Shown piece after piece: positions 1 through 5,575 of a DNA stretch of 9,580 nucleotides. Every line of letters begins with the position of its first letter. The stretch's first letter is position 1. This stretch comes from JAIVGV01 sp045807785 (GTDB lineage Bacteria; Acidobacteriota; Blastocatellia; Pyrinomonadales; Pyrinomonadaceae). Made by a program: the position numbers and the translations under genes. A model generated the notes under the pieces. It made no database searches, was not told the origin of the DNA, and saw only the letters and a program-made list of their open reading frames with translations. The DNA lies in contig JBJMGS010000096.1 of assembly GCA_045807785.1 (NCBI GenBank), positions 1 through 9,580 of the forward strand. The letters are read 5' to 3'.

Positions 1-51
1 CCTGATTTGGGCAGACTTCTACGCCCGATGATTGAGTCCCGCCCCGTCTGA
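1..51 (+). CDS. possible C-terminal tail of an upstream gene (partial)
   Basis: Reading frame 1 is open from the window edge to a TGA at 49-51 and would encode 16 residues ending in MIESRPV. Frame 2 is also open, to a TGA at 29-31, so the frame cannot be decided from this fragment, and the stretch may not be coding at all. The stem-loop at 94-134, lying between this point and the converging gene that ends at 171, would fit a plus-strand gene ending here. No function can be assigned. Confidence 0.2.
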   Translation, partial: PDLGRLLRPMIESRPV

Positions 52-93
52 GTAACCGCCGGGGTCGGTCACGGAAATGGGGCGCGGTTAAAG

Positions 94-134
94 GCGAGGG
101 GCGCGACGATTGGAATAATCGTCGCGCCCCTCGC
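94..134 (-). terminator. perfect 18-bp stem-loop, probable terminator of the lamin-tail gene
   Basis: Bases 94-111 and 117-134 are exact reverse complements, giving an 18-bp stem with a 5-nt loop (GGAAT). It begins 37 bases past the stop codon of the minus-strand gene ending at 171. In that direction the stem is followed by CTTTAACC, a weak U tract. In the plus direction there is no T run. I read it as a terminator or 3'-end stabilising hairpin for the minus-strand gene, possibly serving a converging plus-strand gene as well. Confidence 0.6.
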
Positions 135-170
135 GTCTCGTCCCGCGGACGGGTTAGATCGCGCCGCCGT

Positions 171-1508
171 TTACGGGACTGCCTTGACCATGACGAAGAA
201 GGTGAAGCTGCCGGACTTTTGGACTCCGAGCAGGAACTGCACGACGATGGAGGCGCCCGGGTGGAGCGGCACGCCCGTCGTGATTACGCCCGCCCTGGCC
301 GTCGAGTTGTAGCCGCCGCCCATCGACTGCGCGGGCGGCGTCTCCAACGTCGTCCCCTGGAGCACGAACGAGCAGGGCGTCCCGAGCCCGAAAGCGCCGC
401 AAGTTGCCGGGTCGTTGATGCTCGGTCCCGAGATCGCAGGGGAAGTCAGGAGCCGCACGTCCGCCACGCCCGCCGCCGCCGAGCCGGGCAGCGTCGTCAT
501 CTGAACGACGCGGAACCTGAGCCGCGTCACGTCTGCCCCCGTGTTGTTGGTAAAGCGACGCCGGATCGAGAGCGTGCCGAACGTGCAGTTCGACGGCGCG
601 GCGCCCCCGTTACAGACGTTCGCTGTCGAGTCGCGCACGCGGTTGGGCGCCATGGTACTCGATTGCGTGGCGTCTAAGGGCAACGAGCTGATCTGCGCGT
701 TGGTCTTTAAGACCGGGCTCGCCAGGTTCTCCGGCCCCGGCGCGCCGAGGCGCGGCGTGGCGTTCGAGCCGACCGCCGCCGAGGGCATGGTCGAGACGAC
801 GAAGAGGTCCGCCGCGTTGTCGTTCGTGTCCTGCGCGTAGCCGGTCGTCAGGTCGCGCACGAAGCTGTGCTCGGCGGTGCTGCCGTTGGCAGCCGCCAGG
901 TTCGTGCCCTCGCGCAGCAGGTCGCAGTTGCCTCCGGTGTTCGCGGGCGTGAAGCCGACGGCGTCGAGCAGCGCCGCCGAGGAGAGCGCCGCCGGGTCGA
1001 TGGTCGTGAAGAGGGCGACGTTTCTGTCAGCCTCGATGTTGGGCGAGGTGGCGGTCGCGCTCAAGGTGGCGTCGCCTGTCGCCGCGCCCGTCCCGCCGTA
1101 GTTGGCGAGCGAGTAGGCTGTGCCGATGAACAGGAAGTGGCCGCGCGGCTTGATCTGCGTCGTCGCCGGGATGACGCCGACGAGCGTGGGCATGTCCGTG
1201 CAGGCGGCGCCCATCTTGAAGAGCCCGTAGCCGCCCGCCGGGACGGTGAAGAGACTGTCCGAGTTGTTGTAGATTTCGACGAAGTCGTCGTCCTGACCCG
1301 CGGGGCCTGACGTGCGCAGCTCAGAGATGAGGAGTGTTGCCGGCCCGGTCGCGCTCCTGATGCTCGCCGTCTGAGCCGAGGCGGGCGCGAGCGGGGCGAA
1401 GAGCATCAGCAGCGAGAGCAGATTCGAGGCGCGGGCGCGCAGATCGAGCGAGTGACAGACCTGAGAGAAGCGGCTCGCGGTCGCGAGACAGAAGCGAGGG
1501 ATATTCAT
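171..1508 (-). CDS. exported lamin-tail-domain (LTD) protein
   Basis: This 445-residue protein is probably secreted or surface-exposed. Residues 28-45 form a hydrophobic segment ending in APASA before QT, a plausible signal peptidase I site after A45, although the region before it is unusually long. Residues about 58-240 resemble a bacterial lamin-tail domain: LLISELRTSG opens it, DDFVEIYNNSD follows, then IKPRGHFLFIG and LLDAVGF, as in the beta-sandwich LTD family. Residues about 265-445 look like a second beta-rich module with two close cysteine pairs (C299/C308, C370/C379) that could form disulfides after export. LTD proteins are often found on extracellular proteins with nucleases or adhesive modules, but no catalytic domain is visible here. 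The ATG at 1508 is chosen because GGGAG sits 6 nt upstream and the signal peptide follows; the reading frame stays open to 1856 but overlaps the kinase gene. Function unknown. Confidence 0.85.
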   Translation of the reverse strand: MNIPRFCLATASRFSQVCHSLDLRARASNLLSLLMLFAPLAPASAQTASIRSATGPATLLISELRTSGPAGQDDDFVEIYNNSDSLFTVPAGGYGLFKMGAACTDMPTLVGVIPATTQIKPRGHFLFIGTAYSLANYGGTGAATGDATLSATATSPNIEADRNVALFTTIDPAALSSAALLDAVGFTPANTGGNCDLLREGTNLAAANGSTAEHSFVRDLTTGYAQDTNDNAADLFVVSTMPSAAVGSNATPRLGAPGPENLASPVLKTNAQISSLPLDATQSSTMAPNRVRDSTANVCNGGAAPSNCTFGTLSIRRRFTNNTGADVTRLRFRVVQMTTLPGSAAAGVADVRLLTSPAISGPSINDPATCGAFGLGTPCSFVLQGTTLETPPAQSMGGGYNSTARAGVITTGVPLHPGASIVVQFLLGVQKSGSFTFFVMVKAVP

Positions 1509-1570
1509 GTGTGGCTCCCGGGCGAAAACGATCTCGGCAGATTTGGGTAGAAATGGCGGGCAGCGGGCAC

Positions 1571-1586
1571 GTCGGCTCATGCCGAC
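1571..1586. other. small inverted repeat in the LTD gene leader
   Basis: GTCGGC and GCCGAC flank a TCAT loop, a perfect 6-bp stem about 60 bases before the LTD start codon. It lies in the 149-base gap between the kinase stop and the LTD start. It could be a leader hairpin or an operator half, but its short length also fits chance in GC-rich DNA. A possible -10 (TATTAC on the minus strand, near 1613-1608) lies just upstream but has no convincing -35. Confidence 0.25.
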
Positions 1587-1657
1587 GCCTGATAAAGCTG
1601 ACAAAACTGTAATACACGCCACCCGCGGCTCACAAAAGAAAAACACGCGACGTTGGG

Positions 1658-2611
1658 TCAGGCGGGACGCGAGTTCTCGAGAAAAGTTACCAGCCCTTCG
1701 CTCGTCGGTAGCCCCGCGCGCGCGCCTAAGCTGCGGCACTTGAGCGCGGCGACCGCAGCGCCCGCGCGCAGACAGTCTTCGACCGTCGCCCCGCCGAGCA
1801 TGGCGTGGAGGAAGCCCGCGTGGAAGGCGTCGCCCGCGCCCGTCGTGTCGCGGCACGCGCCGGGAACTGGGAAGGCTGGCGACTCGACGAACCGGCCTTC
1901 GTGAAAAATAATCGCGCCGCGTGCGCCGAGCGTCATGCCGACGAGCGCGCCGTCGTGCAGACGCGACTTCAATTCGGAGAGGGCTGTGCGCTCGTCCGCG
2001 ATGCCCGTCAGACGGCGCGGGAACTCGGAAGAGGAGATGAGCACGTCGAGGTGCGGGAGCAGTTCATCGAGGCCGGGATAGACGTTGTCGATGTCCGCCG
2101 AGACGATGGTGCCCGCGGCGCGTGCCTCGCGCGCGACCACGACACACGCCGGCGGATCGTGCGCGTCGAGGTGCAGGACGCGACCGCGTGCGGCGAAGTC
2201 CCGTGGTGCTTCATCTGCGCGGTAGGCGAGCCGCTCGTCCCTGTCCCAGATGATCGTGCGCTCGCCCGTCGGCGCGTCGATGAGAATGAAGGCGAGCTGC
2301 GTGCGCGCGCCCTCGACCACTTCGGCGCGCGAGACTTCGACGCCCTCGTCTATGAGCGTCTGAAGTCCGAGGCGTCCTTCCGCGTCCGCGCCGAAGCGCC
2401 CGGCGTAAGCCGTCTGCCAGCCGAGGCGTCGGAGCGCGACCACGGCCGTCGCCGTCTGCCCGCCCGCGCTCGTCACGTGTTCAAGGAAACGCGACTTGGT
2501 GTCGAAGGCGGGATACGCCGGCACGACGACGAGGTGATCGACCGCGTTCAGGCCGAAGCCGACGCAGTCGAACTCGCGCGTTTGCGGAATGGCGAAAGGG
2601 AAGCGCACCAC
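1658..2611 (-). CDS. PfkB/ribokinase-family sugar kinase
   Basis: The 317-residue protein has the usual length and layout of PfkB-family kinases, which phosphorylate sugars, nucleosides or similar alcohols with ATP in the cytoplasm. FDCVGFGLNAVD at 14-25 is the first strand and substrate region. The glycine pair at 50-51 (SAGGQTATA) lies in the substrate/lid region. GRFGADAEG at 71-79 matches the family's GxxGxDxxG block. DTTGAGD at 255-261 is the second PfkB signature, with D261 as the expected catalytic base and the glycines forming the anion hole. The substrate cannot be named; the sequence recalls ribokinase-like and ketose kinases in general. A TGA lies immediately before two consecutive GTG codons (2611 and 2608), so translation must start at one of these or further inside. 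No good Shine-Dalgarno sequence is visible. The gene lies 122 bases after the MerR-type regulator on the same strand. Confidence 0.9.
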   Translation of the reverse strand: MVRFPFAIPQTREFDCVGFGLNAVDHLVVVPAYPAFDTKSRFLEHVTSAGGQTATAVVALRRLGWQTAYAGRFGADAEGRLGLQTLIDEGVEVSRAEVVEGARTQLAFILIDAPTGERTIIWDRDERLAYRADEAPRDFAARGRVLHLDAHDPPACVVVAREARAAGTIVSADIDNVYPGLDELLPHLDVLISSSEFPRRLTGIADERTALSELKSRLHDGALVGMTLGARGAIIFHEGRFVESPAFPVPGACRDTTGAGDAFHAGFLHAMLGGATVEDCLRAGAAVAALKCRSLGARAGLPTSEGLVTFLENSRPA

Positions 2612-2646
2612 TCAAGATGATTATCGCGGCGACGGGGAAAAGCAAG

Positions 2647-2718
2647 GGATGAAGGATGAGGGATGAAAGAATGGTGCTCAACGTGAGAGTCCACGCTTTC
2701 ATCCTTCATCCTTCATCC
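2647..2718. repeat. long imperfect hairpin built from heptamer units
   Basis: Bases 2647-2669 and 2696-2718 form inverted arms of 23 nt with 22 Watson-Crick pairs; position 2660 opposite 2705 is the exception. The 26-nt loop holds a further short dyad, CTCA-ACG-TGAG. In the minus direction the stem is followed by CTTGCTTTTCCCC, so it could end the regulator transcript or separate it from the kinase gene. Confidence 0.75.
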
Positions 2719-2741
2719 TTCATCCTTCATCCTTCATCCTT
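2700..2741. repeat. tandem heptamer array, six copies of CATCCTT
   Basis: Six exact head-to-tail copies of CATCCTT fill 42 bases (units start at 2700, 2707, 2714, 2721, 2728 and 2735). The array runs into the 3' end of the regulator gene: its TGA stop, read on the minus strand at 2736-2734, is formed by the junction of units five and six. About three degenerate units in opposite orientation lie at 2646-2669. Such heptamers resemble short tandemly repeated repetitive sequences described in some bacteria; this is a resemblance, not a family assignment. Confidence 0.9.
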
Positions 2742-3495
2742 TCCCTGCCGCCATCGCCTGCATGATGAAGGCGCCCGCCTCGTCGCTGTAGGGCTTCGGG
2801 AACGGCGCGCTCCACTGCGGGTCGGAGTACATCTGGTTGAGACCCTTTTGTATCTCCGGGTCGCCGCCCGTGAAGCCCTTGATCAACTCCGACCAGCGCG
2901 CGGCTAAGCCCCGTGCCCGCTCACTCGACGGATCGACTTTCTCTCTGACCGCCGACTCTACTTCCGCGATGAGCGCCATCCAGTCGCGCTGACCTTGTTC
3001 GATCACTTCGCGCGGGATCGTCTGTTGCCTTTCGGCGATCTTGCGTTGGGCTTCTTCCGAGTAATACTTCTTCGTCCAGTCCGTGTTGTTCTGCATCTCG
3101 ATCACCTCGATTATTTTAGCGAACGCCTCGTGCCCCGGCTCTGCGCCGCCCTCGACCAGCCGCTCGGCTGCTTCGACGGCGCGCGCCGCGCTCGCGACCT
3201 GCCGCCCCTTCTCCAGCAGGATGATCCGCTGGATGCGGAGCGTCGTCGCGAGATCGCGCGTGTCTCGCGCGAGGACGTCCTTGATCTGTTTCAGCGAGAA
3301 GCCGACGAACTTGAGCGTGACGATCTGCTGTAGGCGCGCGAAGTCTGGCTCGCCGTAGAGCCGGTAGCCGGCGGGCGTGCGCCGCGCGGGCTTCAAGAGC
3401 CCCAGCCGGTCGTAGTGGTGCAGGGCGCGCACCGTCACGCCCGCCGCCCGCGCGAACTCGCTCGCCCGGTACAGCTTCTCGCCGCTCGCGTCCAA
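2734..3495 (-). CDS. MerR-family transcriptional regulator with TipAS ligand-binding domain
   Basis: From the preferred TTG start the product has 253 residues. LYRASEFARAAGVTVRALHHYD at 8-29 is the winged helix-turn-helix of the MerR family, continuing with GLLKPARRTPAGYRLY and FSLKQIKDVL to about residue 75. A dimerisation helix spans about 80-115. Residues about 140-248 match a TipAS domain (KKYYSEEAQ, then QMYSDPQW, then GAFIMQAM), which in relatives binds bulky peptide-like antibiotics or other ligands and triggers transcription. The protein has no cysteine, so covalent capture of thiopeptides, as reported for Streptomyces TipA, is not expected. The frame extends to ATG codons at 3522 and 3513. 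The first lies inside the predicted -10 element and neither has a Shine-Dalgarno sequence, whereas the TTG at 3495 has AGGAGG 7 nt upstream. Probably autoregulated; no target gene other than itself is evident. Confidence 0.88.
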   Translation of the reverse strand: MDASGEKLYRASEFARAAGVTVRALHHYDRLGLLKPARRTPAGYRLYGEPDFARLQQIVTLKFVGFSLKQIKDVLARDTRDLATTLRIQRIILLEKGRQVASAARAVEAAERLVEGGAEPGHEAFAKIIEVIEMQNNTDWTKKYYSEEAQRKIAERQQTIPREVIEQGQRDWMALIAEVESAVREKVDPSSERARGLAARWSELIKGFTGGDPEIQKGLNQMYSDPQWSAPFPKPYSDEAGAFIMQAMAAGKG

Positions 3496-3502
3496 AACGT
3501 CT

Positions 3503-3508
3503 CCTCCT
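3503..3508 (-). promoter_or_regulatory. Shine-Dalgarno AGGAGG selecting a TTG start
   Basis: On the minus strand, AGGAGG (3508-3503) sits 7 nt before TTG at 3495-3493, within a GGAGGAGGAG run. It lies downstream of both in-frame ATG codons, so it can only serve the TTG. A leaderless start at the ATG of 3513, close to the predicted transcription start, is the main alternative. Confidence 0.7.
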
Positions 3509-3520
3509 CCCATGCGCCGC

Positions 3521-3551
3521 ATCCTAAAGCCTGACGTTGCGTCAGGGTCAA
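3521..3551 (-). promoter_or_regulatory. MerR-type promoter with 19-bp spacer and internal operator
   Basis: On the minus strand, TTGACC (3551-3546, five of six consensus bases) and TAGGAT (3526-3521, four of six) are separated by exactly 19 bp. Over-long spacers of 19-20 bp are the hallmark of promoters activated by MerR-family proteins through DNA untwisting. A six-base A run lies just upstream of the -35. The predicted transcription start is near 3515-3513, giving a leader of about 20 nt to the TTG start codon. Confidence 0.75.
3530..3546. promoter_or_regulatory. MerR-type operator, perfect 7-3-7 palindrome
   Basis: CCTGACG-CAA-CGTCAGG (minus-strand reading) is a perfect dyad with 7-bp arms. 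It lies almost entirely inside the 19-bp spacer, overlapping the -35 by one base. This is where MerR-family dimers bind. It sits directly upstream of the regulator's own gene, so autoregulation is the simple reading. Confidence 0.75.
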
Positions 3552-3708
3552 GCGTTTTTTGCGACGCGAGCGAGGGGGCGAGGGTTGAGTCGGACGGTCG
3601 TGTACGCCCGCACCTCGATTTTTTTCGCGCCGTTTCAAGGGGAATCGAAGGGTTCGGAGTAATTCCTCACGCGCACCCTGCGCCGCCGCACATTCTTTTG
3701 GCGGGTCG
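3552..3708. other. intergenic stretch between divergent genes
   Basis: The space between the regulator's promoter and the radical SAM promoter contains two T runs (3555-3560 and around 3618-3625) but no gene I can support. No second copy of the MerR-type palindrome is visible here, so there is no direct sign that the regulator controls the rightward gene. Confidence 0.5.
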
Positions 3709-3717
3709 TGCTATACT
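3709..3717 (+). promoter_or_regulatory. extended -10 promoter of the radical SAM gene
   Basis: TGCTATACT is an extended -10 element: TG, one base, then TATACT, which matches five of six consensus bases. No convincing -35 is found at 16-18 bp upstream, which extended -10 promoters tolerate. Transcription would start near 3724 and leave a leader of about 87 nt before the ATG at 3811. Confidence 0.5.
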
Positions 3718-3810
3718 GCGCCACGCAAATTCGGCAACGGCTTCGAATTACAGCGAGCCTCTACCCCAACCCGATTTTTCAACCGTCTAAACAGAGCTGG
3801 AAAGTGTGCC

Positions 3811-5364
3811 ATGAAGATTTTGCTTTATAACCCGGATAACGGCGTGACGCGTAATTTCATGCCACACCTCTGGATGTTCCTGTTGCAATCGCTCACGCCG
3901 CCGGAACATGAAGTGATCCTGATCGACGGCAACGCCCGCGCGATGACGGAGGCGGAACTCGTCGAGTTCGCGCGCGCCGAAGGCGTCGGGCTCGTCGGCA
4001 TCGGCGCGATGACGCGCATGATCGCGCGCGCCTACCGCTTCGCCGACGCGCTGCGCGCCGCCGGGATCAAGGTCGTCATGGGCGGCCCACACGTCACCGA
4101 ATGCCCCGACGAGGCTCTGGGTCGCGACGGTGGCACGCAACACGCCGACGCCGTCGCGCTGGGCGAGGCGGACGAGACGTGGCACCTCATCGTCGAAGAC
4201 GCGGCGAAGGGTGAGCTGAAGGAAGTCTATCAGCCGGAGCGCGACGCGAAGGGTCTGGACAAGAAACCGACCCTGCAACCCTATCCGCACATCCCCTGGG
4301 AGACGCTGCCGATCGAGCAGTTCAGTCTCGTGCCCAAATTCATGAAGCCGCTCCTGGGCAAACTCGGCGGCGGCTGGGGGTCGTTCCACGTCGTGCCGAT
4401 TGAGACGGGGCGCGGCTGCCCCTACGGCTGCGAGTTCTGCACCGTCACGGGATTTTTCGGCGACTCGATCCGCTTCCGCACGAACGAGTCGGTCGTCGAA
4501 GAGCTGCTCAGGCTGAAAGAGCGAGCCAAAAGAGAGCGCGGTCAGATCGCCGTCTTCTTCATCGACGACAATCTGGCGATCAACGTCAAGCGCACGAAGT
4601 CACTCCTCAGAGACATCATCGCGGCTGAGGCGCAACTGCCGTGGGTCGCGCAGATCAGCGCGAACCTCCTGCGCGACGAGGAACTGGTTGACCTGATCGC
4701 CGAGTCGGGCGGCAAGTGGGTCTTCATCGGGATGGAGTCCATCGACCCGCAGAACATGGCGGACGTGAACAAGAACTTCAGCAAGCCCGGCGAGTACGGC
4801 GCGGTGCTCGACCGGCTCGCCCGCCGCGACATCTACGCCATCACCTCCTTCATCTTCGGGATGGACAACGACACGACGGGCGTCGCCGAGCGGACGCTCC
4901 GAGAGATTCGCACGTGGCCCCCGACGCTGCCCGTCTTCGGTCAGCTCACGCCCTTCCCCGCCACGCCGCTCTACGACCGTCTGGAAAAAGCCGGGCGGCT
5001 CGCGCGCCCCAAACACTGGCTCGACTTCGCCCCCTTCGTCATGGCGCACGCGCCTTTGAAGATGACGATTGAGGAAGCGCGTCAGGAGACGCGGCGCGCG
5101 TGGGAGTTGTCCTACAGCCCCGAGCGCAACGCACAGGTCGTCGAGTCGCTTGAGGGGCGGGCGTTCCAGTATCGCGCCGGGCACCTCATCGCGCGCCTCT
5201 TCTTCCGCGGCATCTACTTCCCGCAGATGGGCAAGCGCGCCTGGGCGAAACTCGTCTTCGACAACCGCCGGACGCTCTACAGTCTCGTCAGAGAGGGGAC
5301 GGGGAAGTGGCGCGCCTCGCGCAAGAGCCAGAAGGTCAATCTCGCGACCGCGCCGCCCGCCTGA
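3811..5364 (+). CDS. B12-binding-domain radical SAM protein, substrate unknown
   Basis: The 517-residue enzyme has a cobalamin-binding-type Rossmann domain at about 1-135 (MKILLYNPDNG start, EVILIDGNA, GGPHVTECPDEAL, ALGEADETW) followed by a radical SAM barrel at about 195-420. C203, C207 and C210 in ETGRGCPYGCEFC form the CxxxCxxC motif that ligates the 4Fe-4S cluster; FIDDNLAIN at 250-258 follows in the barrel. The last 100 residues form an extra C-terminal domain of the kind seen in several members of this class, and end in a basic tail. Relatives methylate or rearrange lipids, tetrapyrroles and natural products; this subclass lacks the DxHxxG cobalamin motif. The N-terminal domain suggests, but does not prove, cobalamin use. 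A weak GGAAAG lies 6 nt before the ATG. The gene stands alone between its own promoter and a downstream stem-loop, so context gives no substrate. Membrane-lipid modification is one possibility. Confidence 0.9.
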   Translation: MKILLYNPDNGVTRNFMPHLWMFLLQSLTPPEHEVILIDGNARAMTEAELVEFARAEGVGLVGIGAMTRMIARAYRFADALRAAGIKVVMGGPHVTECPDEALGRDGGTQHADAVALGEADETWHLIVEDAAKGELKEVYQPERDAKGLDKKPTLQPYPHIPWETLPIEQFSLVPKFMKPLLGKLGGGWGSFHVVPIETGRGCPYGCEFCTVTGFFGDSIRFRTNESVVEELLRLKERAKRERGQIAVFFIDDNLAINVKRTKSLLRDIIAAEAQLPWVAQISANLLRDEELVDLIAESGGKWVFIGMESIDPQNMADVNKNFSKPGEYGAVLDRLARRDIYAITSFIFGMDNDTTGVAERTLREIRTWPPTLPVFGQLTPFPATPLYDRLEKAGRLARPKHWLDFAPFVMAHAPLKMTIEEARQETRRAWELSYSPERNAQVVESLEGRAFQYRAGHLIARLFFRGIYFPQMGKRAWAKLVFDNRRTLYSLVREGTGKWRASRKSQKVNLATAPPA

Positions 5365-5403
5365 GTCGCGCGCGGCACACCGCGCCAAGATAATTTCGGC
5401 TCT

Positions 5404-5457
5404 CGCGTCCGCCCGCCGGAGATCAGTGACAAAGCTGATCCCCGGCGGGCGGACGCG
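5404..5457 (+). terminator. strong stem-loop after the radical SAM gene
   Basis: Bases 5404-5419 pair perfectly with 5442-5457 (16 bp). After one A/C mismatch, 5421-5426 pair with 5435-5440 (GATCAG/CTGATC) around an 8-nt loop, giving 22 pairs in all. Only GTTT follows, so intrinsic termination would be weak, but the hairpin should at least block 3' decay of the upstream transcript. It starts 40 bases after the stop codon. Confidence 0.6.
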
Positions 5458-5482
5458 TTTAGCCGCCGCACAGCTTCCGGGT

Positions 5483-5488
5483 TATAGT
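5483..5488 (+). promoter_or_regulatory. possible -10 element of the dioxygenase operon
   Basis: TATAGT matches five of six consensus bases and sits just beyond the stem-loop, about 90 bases before the dioxygenase ATG. No -35 with normal spacing is convincing, and the call rests on position and the AT-rich hexamer in otherwise GC-rich DNA. Confidence 0.35.
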
Positions 5489-5575
5489 AGGGACGTTCCC
5501 CCTAGAACTGACGCGAACGATCCGGGCACAACCGCGCCGCGCGGCACGCCCGCAGACGATCCGGGAGTGTGCGAG

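Noticed and set aside
1509..1856. Upstream extension of the lamin-tail reading frame by 116 residues
   Set aside because: It overlaps the kinase gene on the same strand, lacks a start signal, and would bury the signal peptide in the middle of the protein.
1805..2620. 271-residue plus-strand open frame across the kinase gene
   Set aside because: It is the complement of the PfkB gene, with shadow composition and no start signal.
2700..2741. CRISPR-like array
   Set aside because: Units are 7 nt and directly adjacent, with no spacers; this is a microsatellite-type tandem repeat.
3530..3546. Regulator operator also controlling the radical SAM gene
   Set aside because: The palindrome is about 160 bases from the rightward promoter and no second copy is seen there; control of that gene is not supported by sequence.
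3512..3790. 92-residue plus-strand open frame between the divergent genes
   Set aside because: It begins inside the regulator's promoter region, spans the rightward promoter, has no Shine-Dalgarno sequence and reads as low-information sequence.
4600..5388. Long antisense open frame opposite the radical SAM gene
   Set aside because: Composition is the Arg/Glu/Val-rich pattern of antisense frames in GC-rich DNA; it has no motif and lies over a well-supported gene.
5069..5575. Upstream extension of the dioxygenase frame into the radical SAM gene
   Set aside because: The extension is arginine- and serine-rich shadow coding in another frame of the radical SAM gene and also crosses the intergenic hairpin.
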